Made by a program: the position numbers and the translations under genes. Shown piece by piece: positions 44,240-56,076 of a stretch of DNA of 58,881 bases; position 1 is the stretch's first letter, and each line of letters begins with the position of its first letter. Under the pieces are notes generated by a model that saw nothing but the letters and a program-made list of their open reading frames with translations, ran no database searches and had not been told where the DNA came from. Source of the DNA: an uncultured Pelagibacteraceae bacterium (GTDB lineage Bacteria; Pseudomonadota; Alphaproteobacteria; Pelagibacterales; Pelagibacteraceae); contig CACNPC010000008.1 of NCBI GenBank assembly GCA_902622245.1, positions 1-58,881 of the forward strand, read 5' to 3'.

Positions 44240-45981
44240 CAATTAGATTTAATTTGCCTATCGTAAAAATTTTTGTACAACATTGAATTTTTCATCAATT
44301 CTTCATGATTTCCAGATGCGTTTACAATACCTTTGTCAATGACATAAATATTTTCGGAGTTTAAAATAGTTGACAATCTGTGAGCTATTACCACAGTGGT
44401 TTTATTTTTTGTCAATTCACTTATCGCTTTTTGAATTTTCTCCTCTGTTTCAGAGTCAAGTGATGAGGTTGCTTCATCCAAAAGAATTATTTTACTATCT
44501 TTAAGTAAAGCTCTAGCGATAGAAAGCCTTTGTTTTTCACCACCAGATAATTTTACGCCATTTTCTCCAATATAAGTTTCATATTTATGTTCTAATTTTT
44601 CAATAAAATCCGAGCTCATGGAAATTTTTGCTGCTCTATATATCTCATCATCAGATGCTGATGGTTTTGCATACTTAATGTTATTAAAAACCGTATCGTC
44701 AAATAATGTTGTATTTTGATCTACAATAGAAATTTCTTTCCTTAATGAATTTAAATTTACATCTTTAATTTTCTGATTATCAATTAAAATTTCGCCTGTT
44801 TCTGCTTCGTAAACTCTAGGTATTAAATTAAGTAATGTTGATTTACCAGAGCCACTATGTCCGACTAATGCGGTCATTTTTTTTCCAGCAATATGCATAT
44901 TAATGTTTTTTAACACAATATTTTTGTTGTTTGATTTGTAACTAAAACTAAGATCCTTTATTTGGATTGTTGCATCTGTTACTCTAAGTTCGTTAGCATC
45001 GATATTATTTGAGATTTTATTTTTTTGATCAATTATAGGGATAATTCTTCTTGCCGCTGAAAGTCCTTGTCCAAATGCAATATTAACTGTTGCCAAAGAT
45101 TTTACTGGTTGGTATGCCAACATCATTGCAGCCAAAAAAGAAAAAAAATTATTTATACTTAGTTGCTCATTCATAATCATTTTTCCTGAATAAAAAATAA
45201 GTATTGCAATCATAATTCCAGTCAAAATTTCCATTATCGGAGTAGATCTTATGAATACTGTAAGAATTTTTATTGATTTTTCTTTAAGTTCGTTAACAAA
45301 TTTTTCTGACCTTTCATTTTCATATTCTTCTCTTTGAAAAATTTTAATTATTTTGTGATTTTTAAAAAGATCGACTAAGTATTTGTTTAAATCTCCTGAT
45401 TTTTCTTGTGCTTCTGTTGCAACTTTTCCAATTCGTTTACCTAATTTTTTGGCAGTAAATGTTGCAATTGGTATCATAATAATTGCAATCAAAGATAGCC
45501 TCCAATTTTGAAAGAACATTACAAATAATAATCCAATAAGAGTTAGTCCATCTTTAAATAAATTTAATATTGCGTTACTTAGCATTGCTGTAATTTGATT
45601 AACATCAAAATTTAAATTTGAGATATATTTCCCTGTATGTTTATCTTCAATTGTCTCTGTGTCTGCTTTAATAAAAGATGATAACATATTAATCTGAATA
45701 CTTTTTTTTACTTCCTCCGATGTTTTTATCATCAAAACTTTAGCAATGTATAATGAAACTCCTTTAGTAGAAAAAGCTATAATAATTAATAATGGTATAA
45801 TTAAAATAAGACCTTGATCCTTATTAATAAAGATTTTTTCTATTGCGGGATCTAATAACCATGCTGTTGCTGATGTACTTCCAGCCACTAAAATTGAAAA
45901 AAATAAAGCAAAAATTATTTTTCCAAGATGTGTTTTTGTATAATTATTATATAGTCTCTTAACTATATCTTTATTTGTCAT
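44239..45981 (-). CDS. msbA: Lipid A/phospholipid flippase MsbA-type ABC exporter
   Basis: 580 residues, half-transporter. Six transmembrane helices (about 1-310) are followed by one ATPase domain: Walker A GHSGSGKST at about 374-382, signature LSGGEKQRLS, Walker B ILLDEATSSLD and H-loop VIAHRLST. Placed directly upstream of waaA-lpxK, it most likely flips lipid A-core. Some members of this type are lipid-linked exporters with other cargo, so the substrate assignment rests on context. Confidence 0.92.
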   Translation of the reverse strand: MTNKDIVKRLYNNYTKTHLGKIIFALFFSILVAGSTSATAWLLDPAIEKIFINKDQGLILIIPLLIIIAFSTKGVSLYIAKVLMIKTSEEVKKSIQINMLSSFIKADTETIEDKHTGKYISNLNFDVNQITAMLSNAILNLFKDGLTLIGLLFVMFFQNWRLSLIAIIMIPIATFTAKKLGKRIGKVATEAQEKSGDLNKYLVDLFKNHKIIKIFQREEYENERSEKFVNELKEKSIKILTVFIRSTPIMEILTGIMIAILIFYSGKMIMNEQLSINNFFSFLAAMMLAYQPVKSLATVNIAFGQGLSAARRIIPIIDQKNKISNNIDANELRVTDATIQIKDLSFSYKSNNKNIVLKNINMHIAGKKMTALVGHSGSGKSTLLNLIPRVYEAETGEILIDNQKIKDVNLNSLRKEISIVDQNTTLFDDTVFNNIKYAKPSASDDEIYRAAKISMSSDFIEKLEHKYETYIGENGVKLSGGEKQRLSIARALLKDSKIILLDEATSSLDSETEEKIQKAISELTKNKTTVVIAHRLSTILNSENIYVIDKGIVNASGNHEELMKNSMLYKNFYDRQIKSN

Positions 45982-45982
45982 A

Positions 45983-46852
45983 TTATATTAGTTTTCCTAT
46001 TAAAATATTCACAAGAATAATTAAACCTAAAAAATTGTTACTTCTAAATTTTAATAGACAGTTTCTATTGTCTTGAATTTTTAATTTAAATATTTGAAAA
46101 TAAAATAAATGTAGTATCGGTAACATTAGCGATAAATAAAAAAAAAATTTAAAGTTCATTAAAATTCCAATAATAAATAATGACAAGCAGAATATTAAAT
46201 AACATAATGAAATAAATTTCTTTGGGTTATTTTTAAATTTAATTGAAGTTGATTTAACTCCTATTATCTCATCATCATTAATATCTTGATATCCATATAT
46301 AGTGTCGTAACCTAATGTCCAAAATGTGGCCCCAATATAAAATACAATAGCTATAATAGAGATTTCATTTTGTATTGAAATCCATGCTAAAAGAAGCCCA
46401 TAATTGAATGTGATCCCCAAAAAAAGTTGTGGCCAGTAAGTAAATCTTTTCATCAATGGATAAGTAAAAGCTAAAGGCATCGAAAGAAGAGCCATATAAA
46501 TAGTAAATTTATTAAAATTTATTAAAACTAAAAAAGCAATTAAACATAATATAGCAGCATACATTGAAGCCTTAAGAACAGAAATTTTTCCAGAGGCTAA
46601 AGGTCTATTTTTGGTTCTCTCAACCAACTTATCAATTTTTCTGTCTGCTATATCATTAACAATACATCCTGCAGATCTCATTAGTATTGAACCTGATAAA
46701 AATAAAATAATATAAAAAAAATAGGTGACAGAGGAAGTTGAAAAATCGTATGCAATAGTCAAACCCCAGATACACGGCCAAAATAAAAGCATAAAACCGA
46801 TTGGCTTATTTAATCTTGTCAGTTCTATAAAAATTTTAAGATTTAGAGACAT
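45983..46852 (-). CDS. ubiA: 4-hydroxybenzoate polyprenyltransferase (ubiquinone pathway)
   Basis: 289 residues, membrane-embedded prenyltransferase with eight or nine helices. Two Asp-rich motifs bind the diphosphate: NDIADRKID (about 66-74) and YGYQDINDDEIIGVKS (about 182-197). The RTKNRPLASG block after the first motif is UbiA-specific. It prenylates 4-hydroxybenzoate. The msbA start codon lies two bases after its partner's... that is, ubiA is the first gene upstream of msbA in the same direction with a one-base gap. Confidence 0.94.
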   Translation of the reverse strand: MSLNLKIFIELTRLNKPIGFMLLFWPCIWGLTIAYDFSTSSVTYFFYIILFLSGSILMRSAGCIVNDIADRKIDKLVERTKNRPLASGKISVLKASMYAAILCLIAFLVLINFNKFTIYMALLSMPLAFTYPLMKRFTYWPQLFLGITFNYGLLLAWISIQNEISIIAIVFYIGATFWTLGYDTIYGYQDINDDEIIGVKSTSIKFKNNPKKFISLCYLIFCLSLFIIGILMNFKFFFYLSLMLPILHLFYFQIFKLKIQDNRNCLLKFRSNNFLGLIILVNILIGKLI

Positions 46853-46901
46853 AATTTACTTGTAAATAACAAAGCGTAGATTCATAATCAAACTGATTCG
46901 C

Positions 46902-47309
46902 ATGAATATAGATTACACCGTCACAGCATTAATGTTTCCTGCCATTCCACTAATTATGGCTGTATATAGCAACAGATTTCATACTTTAAGTGGATTGATT
47001 AGAAAAATACATGATGAGTACGTTTTTGAAAAACACACACCTCCAGAGTGGAAGCAACAACTTATAAATTTAAATGATAGAGTAAAAAATTTAAGGATTA
47101 CTATACTTTTTGCAGCATTTGGTTTCTTATTTAATATGCTTACAGTTTTTGCTCTTTATTTAGAGACATATTTTTTAGCTAGAATAATTTTTGGCTCTTG
47201 TTGTTTATCGATGATGGTATCAATAATATTTTTTATAAGAGAAATACAAATCTCAACTAGAGCGTTAAGACTTCATCTTTCAGACATGGATGATCAATTT
47301 AAGGAATAA
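46902..47309 (+). CDS. DUF2721 family membrane protein
   Basis: 135 residues. Three hydrophobic segments (about 6-22, 64-84, 90-112) flank a soluble loop (residues ~25-60), and the end reads REIQISTRALRLHLSD, the characteristic tail of DUF2721. Function unknown. It is convergent with, and overlaps by 11 bases, the quinone oxidoreductase gene. Confidence 0.87.
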   Translation: MNIDYTVTALMFPAIPLIMAVYSNRFHTLSGLIRKIHDEYVFEKHTPPEWKQQLINLNDRVKNLRITILFAAFGFLFNMLTVFALYLETYFLARIIFGSCCLSMMVSIIFFIREIQISTRALRLHLSDMDDQFKE

Positions 47310-48270
47310 TAACTGCTGGTCCTGTTAAGACCCTATTCTCTAAATCTATGTGAGCTTGTTTAGCTTCACTTAATTTATATTTTTTAGAAACTTCAATTTT
47401 TATTTTTCCTGAGAGAACTGCATCAAATACCAGTTTAGCAGATTTTTCTAATTCATCTCTTGTAATTGTATAATGCATAATTGATGGTCTTGTAAAAAAA
47501 AGACCTTTTGTATTTATATGTTTTTTGACATCTATAGTATGAACATATCCAGATGCATTTCCAAAAGCTACCATCATTCCTCTAATTTTTAAACATTCTA
47601 TTGATCCTTCAAAAGTCTTTGCCCCCACACCATCATAAACAACATCTATTCCGTTTTTACCTACTATTTTTTCAACTTCCTTCACAAAATTATGATCTGT
47701 ATAATTGATGACGTGATGACATCCGTTTTTTTTTGCAATTTCAACTTTTTCTTTAGATCCAACTGTTCCAATGACTTCACATCCTAAAGCATTAGCCCAC
47801 TGGCACAATATTTGACCCACACCACCAGCTGCAGCATGAAATAAAACTTTATCTCCTTTTTTAACAGCATATGATCTGTGTAATAAATATTCTGAAGTTA
47901 TTCCCTTTAATAAAATACAAGAAGCTATTTCATCTGAAATCCCATCTGGTACTGAGACTAATTTTTCTTCTGGCATTATTTGTTTTTCTGAGTATCCACT
48001 TATTGGAGCAGATGCATGACTTACTCGATCTCCAACTTTAAAAAGACTTACTTCTGGGCCAATTTCTTCAACTACTCCAGATGCTTCTAACCCAAGTCCA
48101 CTAGGTAATTCAATCGGATACAAACCTGTTCTATGGTAAACATCAATATAATTAAGTCCAACTGACAGATTTTTAACAAGAACTTCCTTTGGGCCAGGTT
48201 TACCAATTTCAATATCCTTATATTCTAAGACTTCTGGACCCCCAAACTTTTCAAATCTTATAGCTTTCAT
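47299..48270 (-). CDS. qor: Quinone oxidoreductase (zeta-crystallin-like, NADPH-dependent MDR family)
   Basis: 323 residues. GroES-like N-terminal domain with NYIDVYHRTGLYP, GLGLEASGVVEEIG; Rossmann domain with the AAAGGVGQILCQWA dinucleotide-binding loop (about 148-161) and a C-terminal NRVLTGPAVIIP. No zinc-ligand pattern is seen. It reduces quinones or related enones with NADPH; the physiological substrate is unknown. It lies two bases after the pirin gene. Confidence 0.92.
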   Translation of the reverse strand: MKAIRFEKFGGPEVLEYKDIEIGKPGPKEVLVKNLSVGLNYIDVYHRTGLYPIELPSGLGLEASGVVEEIGPEVSLFKVGDRVSHASAPISGYSEKQIMPEEKLVSVPDGISDEIASCILLKGITSEYLLHRSYAVKKGDKVLFHAAAGGVGQILCQWANALGCEVIGTVGSKEKVEIAKKNGCHHVINYTDHNFVKEVEKIVGKNGIDVVYDGVGAKTFEGSIECLKIRGMMVAFGNASGYVHTIDVKKHINTKGLFFTRPSIMHYTITRDELEKSAKLVFDAVLSGKIKIEVSKKYKLSEAKQAHIDLENRVLTGPAVIIP

Positions 48271-48272
48271 AT

Positions 48273-49118
48273 TTACTTTACGAAATTACCATTATGGTAA
48301 TCATCAATTGCTTGAAGTATTTCTTGTTTGGTATTCATGACGAATGGGCCACCTCTTGCAATCTGTTCTCCTATCGGTTTTCCAGATATTAATAAAAATT
48401 TAGCATTTGTTAAAGCAGTTACTTTCAAGTTTTCACCTTTAGACAATAAAATTAATGTAGAATCTTTAACACTTTCATGTTTATTGTTTCCAATTTCTAT
48501 CTCACCTTTAATTAAATATATGAATGAATTGTGTGTGGAAGGAACTTGATGATTAAAAGTTCTACTTTCATTTAATTCTACATCAAAATAAATTGGATCG
48601 ACATTGTGTTTTTTTATTGGACCTTCTGAATTTTCAAACTTTCCAGCTATTACTTTTATAAATTTATCTTCATCCTTATGTGTGCTCATTTTATCAGAGT
48701 CAATATAATGGTATTCTGGTTTACTCATCTTCTCGCTAGCGGGCATATTAATCCATAATTGAAAACCATGAAGTTTTCCATCATTCATAGCCGGCATTTC
48801 TGAATGAATTATTCCACTGCCAGTTTTCATCCACTGCACATCTCCTGCAGTCATTTTACCTTGGCCACCTGTACTATCTTTATGTTCAAAACTCCCGGCT
48901 AACATGTATGTAACTGTTTCAATTCCTCTGTGTGGATGAGGAGGAAAGCCTGCAATATAATCATCTTTATTTTCTGATCCAAATTCATCTAACATTAAAA
49001 ATGGATCATAATAATTTGGCTCAACACCAATACTTCTTTTTAATTTAACTCCTGCACCATCTGATGCTGGTGTTGGATCTATAATTTTTTCTACTTCTAT
49101 ATTTGTCATTTCTTTCAT
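48273..49118 (-). CDS. Pirin family cupin protein
   Basis: 281 residues, bicupin. The metal-binding block of the N-terminal cupin is FPPHPHRGIETVTYMLAG (about 59-76), followed by GQGKMTAGDVQWMKTGSGIIHSE (about 85-107) with its His and Glu ligands. The C-terminal cupin carries GKPIGEQIARGGPFVMNT. Pirins include quercetinase-like dioxygenases and transcription co-regulators. The pairing with a quinone oxidoreductase suggests redox or aromatic-compound handling; this is inference. Confidence 0.94.
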   Translation of the reverse strand: MKEMTNIEVEKIIDPTPASDGAGVKLKRSIGVEPNYYDPFLMLDEFGSENKDDYIAGFPPHPHRGIETVTYMLAGSFEHKDSTGGQGKMTAGDVQWMKTGSGIIHSEMPAMNDGKLHGFQLWINMPASEKMSKPEYHYIDSDKMSTHKDEDKFIKVIAGKFENSEGPIKKHNVDPIYFDVELNESRTFNHQVPSTHNSFIYLIKGEIEIGNNKHESVKDSTLILLSKGENLKVTALTNAKFLLISGKPIGEQIARGGPFVMNTKQEILQAIDDYHNGNFVK

Positions 49119-49129
49119 ATAGGATATAT

Positions 49130-49792
49130 CTAAATTAAATCAAGCAATTCTAATAAATTGCTTATTTGTTTGTTAGGTTCAAAATCTAATTTATCAAAAA
49201 TATTATTATTTCTATTCACCCAAACTGTATTGTACCCATAATTCCCTGCACCAGAAACATCCCATGTATTTGCACTTAAGAATAAAACTTCATTCTTTTT
49301 AATATCATATCTATTTATTGGAAGATCATATACTTTTGAATCTGGTTTAAAAATACCAACTTCTTCTACAGAAAAAATATCATCAAAAATACCTTTTAAC
49401 CCATTACTAACAACAAGTTCATTTAAAAGATCAGGCGTACCATTTGATAGAATTGCCAACTTATAATTTGATTGTTTTAATTTATTTAAAGCATCCTTTA
49501 CTTCTGCAAATGGTAAAAGCACTTTATATAAATTTAATAATTCTGATCTCATTGAATTATCAATATTGTAAAGATTCATAGATTTATCCAAACTATCTTC
49601 AGTGATTTGCCAAAAATCCTTATGTCTTCTCATTAAACTTCTAAGCCAAGTATATTCAAGCTGTGTAGTTCTCCAATAATTAGCAAATCCTTCCCATTTA
49701 TCGCCCAATCTTTCTTTACACTTTTCAGCAGCAGAATTAACATCAAATAGGGTGCCGTATGCATCAAATATGATTGCTTTAATTTTTTTCAT
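49130..49792 (-). CDS. Haloacid dehalogenase type II (HAD superfamily)
   Basis: 220 residues. Motif I IFDAYGTLFDVNS with the nucleophile Asp (about residue 9), motif II LAILSNGTPDLL, motif III KPDSKVYDL and motif IV FLSANTWDVSGAGNYGYNTVWVNR. Asp in (S)xNxWDxxGA with an Asn is typical of type II 2-haloacid dehalogenases rather than phosphatases. It may dehalogenate haloacids; members of the family also act on other substrates. The gene is separated by 11 bases from the pirin gene. Confidence 0.9.
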   Translation of the reverse strand: MKKIKAIIFDAYGTLFDVNSAAEKCKERLGDKWEGFANYWRTTQLEYTWLRSLMRRHKDFWQITEDSLDKSMNLYNIDNSMRSELLNLYKVLLPFAEVKDALNKLKQSNYKLAILSNGTPDLLNELVVSNGLKGIFDDIFSVEEVGIFKPDSKVYDLPINRYDIKKNEVLFLSANTWDVSGAGNYGYNTVWVNRNNNIFDKLDFEPNKQISNLLELLDLI

Positions 49793-49809
49793 AAATTAAT
49801 TTAAATATA

Positions 49810-50508
49810 ATGAGCAATATTAGAATATTTTATCCAGAAAAATTATCAATTAATTTAGAAACTAATTTAACTAAGTCTCAGTCACATTATTTATTAAAAG
49901 TAATGAGGATTAAACAAGGAGAGACCTTTTCAGTTTTTAATAAATCTGGAGAATGGAAGTCAATTGTAACTGAAATTTCAAAAAGCAGCTTAAATTTCAA
50001 GGTTGTTGAACAATTAAGACAAAAAGATAAAGAACAAGAAATCTGGTTAGCCTTCTCACCCATTAAATCAAATTATTTTAACTTCATGATACAAAAAGCA
50101 ACCGAGCTTGGAGTAACAAAATTTGTACCAATTATTTCTGAAAGGACAATTGTTAGAAAAATAAATTATGAGAGATTAAATAAAATAATTATAGAGTCGT
50201 GTGAGCAAAGTAATAGAATAAATATTCCTTCAATTGAAAAACCTCAATCATTAGATAAATTCCTGTCTAACAATTCAGATATCAATTTAATTTTTGGAGA
50301 TTTAAATACGAATAATAAAAAAATTAAAATTTCAAATTCAAAACCAAATTGTCTTTTAATTGGTCCTGAAGGGGATTATTCAGCCGTTGAAATTAAAAAG
50401 ATTCTAAACTTTAAAGGGTCTCAATCGATAAAACTGAGTGATAACATTTTAAGGTCTGAAACTGCAGTTATATCCGCGTTATCTGTGATCAATTATTTGC
50501 AAAATTGA
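49810..50508 (+). CDS. rsmE: 16S rRNA (uracil-1498-N3)-methyltransferase RsmE
   Basis: 232 residues, SPOUT-class methyltransferase. N-terminal PUA-like domain (about 1-70, HYLLKVMRIKQGE) and C-terminal knotted domain with QKATELGVTKFVP, LLIGPEGDYS and LSDNILRSETAVISAL. It methylates U1498 of 16S rRNA. Its 3' end lies before the oxidase genes on the same strand. Confidence 0.94.
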   Translation: MSNIRIFYPEKLSINLETNLTKSQSHYLLKVMRIKQGETFSVFNKSGEWKSIVTEISKSSLNFKVVEQLRQKDKEQEIWLAFSPIKSNYFNFMIQKATELGVTKFVPIISERTIVRKINYERLNKIIIESCEQSNRINIPSIEKPQSLDKFLSNNSDINLIFGDLNTNNKKIKISNSKPNCLLIGPEGDYSAVEIKKILNFKGSQSIKLSDNILRSETAVISALSVINYLQN

Positions 50509-50567
50509 TAAATTGTCGCGAATTCTCTAGTATTTTTTATAATATTTTCGATCTATATAGAAAACAA

Positions 50568-53017
<2,450 letters not shown>

Positions 53018-53043
53018 TAACGTCTTAAGATATAAAAATTAAA

Positions 53044-53952
53044 ATGGCTACGACGTATTCTAAAGTAAAAAAATCATATTACGAACTAGGTATTATTACT
53101 GAATTATTAAAATTAATGAAACCAAGAGTAATGTCTCTTGTTATCTTCACTTGCGCGGTTGGACTGCTAACAGCTCCTACCTCAGTTTCATTTCAACAAT
53201 CAGTGTTTGGGATATTAATTGTAGCCTTTGGCGCTGGAGCAGCAGGAGCACTTAACATGTGGTATGAAGCTGACTTAGATAAATTAATGTCTAGAACTTG
53301 CCTGCGTCCAATTCCAAGAGGGAAGCTGAACAGAAACCAAGCATTATATTTTGGAGCATCTCTGTCAGTTATTTCAGTAGTAAGCTTATACTTTGTTACA
53401 AATGCTTTATCAGCATTTCTATTATTGTTTACGATATTATTTTACGTATTTGTTTATACAATCTGGTTAAAAAGAAAAACTCCACAAAATATTGTTATAG
53501 GTGGAGCATCAGGAGCTTTGCCACCAGTAATTGGGTGGGCAATAGCAACAAATTCTATTTCATTGCAGTCGATTGCTTTTTTCTTAATAATATTCTTTTG
53601 GACACCATCACACTTTTGGGCATTAAGCTTGTACAAAGCTGATGATTATAAAAAAGCAGGTATTCCAATGCTCCCAGTAACTAATGGAATTCAGGATACT
53701 AAAAAGAACATTCTAATTTATTCTTTGCTAATGATACCAACAATTATTTTCCCATATTACATTGGATTTGTCGGTGAAGTATTCTTAACACTTAGCTTGC
53801 TACTTACATTTTATTATAATTTAATTTGTTTCCAACTTTACAACTATAAAGTTGGAAAATTTAATATAAAGAAAGCTAGACATATTTTCAGCTATTCAAT
53901 TATTTACTTATTTTTAATATTTGTTTTTTTTTTAGTGGATAAAGTTTTATGA
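53044..53952 (+). CDS. ctaB: Heme O synthase (protoheme IX farnesyltransferase)
   Basis: 302 residues, UbiA-superfamily, about nine helices. NMWYEADLDKLMSRTCLRPIPRGKL (about 76-100; quoted only as region) carries the Asp-rich motif, and a second lies at YKADDYKKAGIPMLPV. It farnesylates heme B to heme O for the oxidase. Lies between ctaD and the coxF-like ORF, whose ATG overlaps its TGA (ATGA). Confidence 0.96.
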   Translation: MATTYSKVKKSYYELGIITELLKLMKPRVMSLVIFTCAVGLLTAPTSVSFQQSVFGILIVAFGAGAAGALNMWYEADLDKLMSRTCLRPIPRGKLNRNQALYFGASLSVISVVSLYFVTNALSAFLLLFTILFYVFVYTIWLKRKTPQNIVIGGASGALPPVIGWAIATNSISLQSIAFFLIIFFWTPSHFWALSLYKADDYKKAGIPMLPVTNGIQDTKKNILIYSLLMIPTIIFPYYIGFVGEVFLTLSLLLTFYYNLICFQLYNYKVGKFNIKKARHIFSYSIIYLFLIFVFFLVDKVL

Positions 53953-54074
53953 TAGTCAAAGATCAAAAATTAAAAAAGAAAAATTTATGGACAGCAGTTG
54001 GTTTGATTGTATTTATAGTTTTCTTATTCATTTTCACACTATTTAATATTGGAGTATTTGAAAGACCTCTATGA
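53949..54074 (+). CDS. Small single-helix protein in the oxidase operon (CoxF-like)
   Basis: 41 residues read by hand: a basic N-terminus (KDQKLKKKNLW), one hydrophobic helix at about 14-33 and an FERPL end. The ATG overlaps the ctaB stop by four bases, and its TGA overlaps the start of ctaG by four bases, so it is tightly coupled to both. Its size, placement and single membrane helix match CoxF-type small oxidase proteins found between ctaB and ctaG in alphaproteobacteria. It is too short for usual gene callers. Confidence 0.78.
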   Translation: MIVKDQKLKKKNLWTAVGLIVFIVFLFIFTLFNIGVFERPL

Positions 54075-54619
54075 TTAAAAAAAATACTTTAACTCCACTA
54101 ATTCTAGCAGGAATTTTTGTCTTTATGTTGGGATTATCTTTTGCAGCTGTGCCTTTGTATGATTTATTTTGCAGAGTAACTGGCTTTGGTGGAACAACAC
54201 AAATATCCAAAGAGGCTCCTAATATAGTTTTAGATAAAAAAATAAATGTAAGATTAGATACCAACGTTAACAGTGCTCTTGATTGGAATTTTGATGTTGA
54301 TCAAAAAACAATGGATGTTCAGCCAGGCAAGGTATACAGAATTAAATTTGAAGTGGAAAACACGGGAGATGAAATTTCATCTGCTGTAGCTACATATAAT
54401 GTTTCTCCATCATCATTTGGAGCATATTTTAATAAATTAGGCTGTTTTTGCTTTGAAAAACAAACACTAGATCCGGGCGAAAAGGCAAGTTACACCCTAG
54501 TTTTTTACCTAGATCCAGAATTAGTAAATGATCCAAAAACATCTAGAGTTGAAGATGTTACTATGTCATATACTTTTTTCTCATCTGAATATTATAAAAA
54601 CGAAAAAAAAGAGAGTTAA
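54071..54619 (+). CDS. ctaG: Cytochrome c oxidase assembly protein CtaG/Cox11
   Basis: 182 residues. One N-terminal membrane helix (about 8-28), then VPLYDLFCRVTGFGG (about 27-41) and the copper-binding CFCF at residues 125-128. Cox11 delivers copper to the CuB site of subunit I. Overlaps the coxF-like ORF by four bases. Confidence 0.95.
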   Translation: MIKKNTLTPLILAGIFVFMLGLSFAAVPLYDLFCRVTGFGGTTQISKEAPNIVLDKKINVRLDTNVNSALDWNFDVDQKTMDVQPGKVYRIKFEVENTGDEISSAVATYNVSPSSFGAYFNKLGCFCFEKQTLDPGEKASYTLVFYLDPELVNDPKTSRVEDVTMSYTFFSSEYYKNEKKES

Positions 54620-54624
54620 AATAA

Positions 54625-55416
54625 ATGTCTGCATCAGGTCAAAAACATGACTATCATTTAGTTGACCCTAGTCCTTGGCCTTTAGCTACATCTATAGCAA
54701 CACTAGTTACAGCTTTTGGATCTGTTTATTATTTTCACAGCAAAGTTATGTGGGCAATGGTTTTAGGTTTTTTACTTATAATTTATTGTGCCTTTATGTG
54801 GTTCAGAGATGTTGTAATCGAAGCTGAGCACAAAGGTCATCATACACCTGTTGTTCAAATTCATCATAGATATGGAATGACATTATTTATTGCTTCTGAG
54901 GTAATGTTTTTTGTTGCATGGTTTTGGGCATACTTTGATGCAAGTTTGTTTCCTAATGAATTCATGGGAAATGTATGGCCACCAAAAGATATTGAAACTT
55001 TTGATCCATGGGACATTCCACTTATAAATACTCTTGTCCTACTTTTATCTGGTACAACAGTAACTTGGGCGCATCATTCTTTATTAGAGGATGACAGAAG
55101 AGGATTTATAAATGGTCTAATCTGTACAGTAATTTTAGGAGCATTTTTTACGTTATTGCAAATATACGAATACCAACACGCTACATTTAGTTTTTCAGGT
55201 CACATTTATGGAGCTACATTCTATATGGCCACAGGGTTTCATGGTTTCCACGTTTTAGTTGGGACTATTTTCTTAGCGGTTTGCTTATGGAGAGGTAAAT
55301 TAGGACATTTTACTAAAGAACATCACTTTGGTTTCGAGGCTGCTGCTTGGTACTGGCACTTTGTTGACGTTGTCTGGTTGTTCTTGTTTGCAGCTATTTA
55401 CATTTGGGGAAGTTAA
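54625..55416 (+). CDS. ctaE: Cytochrome c oxidase subunit III
   Basis: 263 residues with seven hydrophobic helices. Blocks MTLFIASEVMFFVAWFWAYF (about 90-109), GTTVTWAHHSL and HHFGFEAAAWYWHFVDVVWL are diagnostic. Subunit III stabilises the oxidase core. Lies after ctaG in the operon. Confidence 0.97.
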   Translation: MSASGQKHDYHLVDPSPWPLATSIATLVTAFGSVYYFHSKVMWAMVLGFLLIIYCAFMWFRDVVIEAEHKGHHTPVVQIHHRYGMTLFIASEVMFFVAWFWAYFDASLFPNEFMGNVWPPKDIETFDPWDIPLINTLVLLLSGTTVTWAHHSLLEDDRRGFINGLICTVILGAFFTLLQIYEYQHATFSFSGHIYGATFYMATGFHGFHVLVGTIFLAVCLWRGKLGHFTKEHHFGFEAAAWYWHFVDVVWLFLFAAIYIWGS

Positions 55417-55422
55417 TAGTTC

Positions 55423-56076
55423 TTGAAAAATAAGCTATCTTTTTCAATCTTTGTATACTTTTTTATTTTAGTTTTTTTGGCATTAGGTACTTGGCAAATT
55501 ATAAGACTAAACTGGAAGCTTGATCTAATAAATTCAATCGACCAATCTTTAAAAAGTGATCCAGTAGAATTTAATGGAAGTAATCCAATTAACTTTAAAA
55601 AGATCAAATTTGAGGGAATATTAGATAATTCAAAAATAATTTATTTATATTCCTTAAATGAAAAAGGAGAGCCAGGATTTGACATTGTAAATCCAGTTAG
55701 TATTAACAATAAAAGCTATTTAATAAATCGGGGTTGGGTTCCAAGAGATTTTAAATCTAAAAAGTATGTTTCAAATGAAAGTAAATTTGAGGGAGTTTTA
55801 AAATTAAAAAGCAAATTTAATTATTTCAAGCCAGATAATGACGTAAATAAGAATTATTGGTTCACGCTTAAAGATGAAGATTTATTGACCTATACAGGTA
55901 AAGAATTTTCTCCATTCATTATCAACAATATTAGCAAGCAGGAAGGAATTTATCCTAAGTCAAAACAAATTGGAGCCAATATTTCAAACAACCACTTAAA
56001 GTATGCTCTCACATGGTTTTCATTAGCTGTTTCCATTTTTTTAATATATTTATATTTTAGAAAAAAAAATTACTGA
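55423..56076 (+). CDS. SURF1 family oxidase assembly protein
   Basis: 217 residues from a TTG at 55423. Two helices at the ends (about 6-23 and 189-208) bracket a periplasmic domain; LGTWQIIRLNWKLDLI, LINRGWVPRDFKS and the final LKYALTWFSLAVSIF are SURF1 signatures. It assists heme A insertion in the oxidase. The thrC ATG overlaps its TGA by one base. Confidence 0.93.
   Translation: MKNKLSFSIFVYFFILVFLALGTWQIIRLNWKLDLINSIDQSLKSDPVEFNGSNPINFKKIKFEGILDNSKIIYLYSLNEKGEPGFDIVNPVSINNKSYLINRGWVPRDFKSKKYVSNESKFEGVLKLKSKFNYFKPDNDVNKNYWFTLKDEDLLTYTGKEFSPFIINNISKQEGIYPKSKQIGANISNNHLKYALTWFSLAVSIFLIYLYFRKKNY

Noticed and set aside
50505..50567. Longer ctaC start at 50505
   Set aside because: The extra residues precede an ordinary signal peptide that begins at the 50568 ATG.
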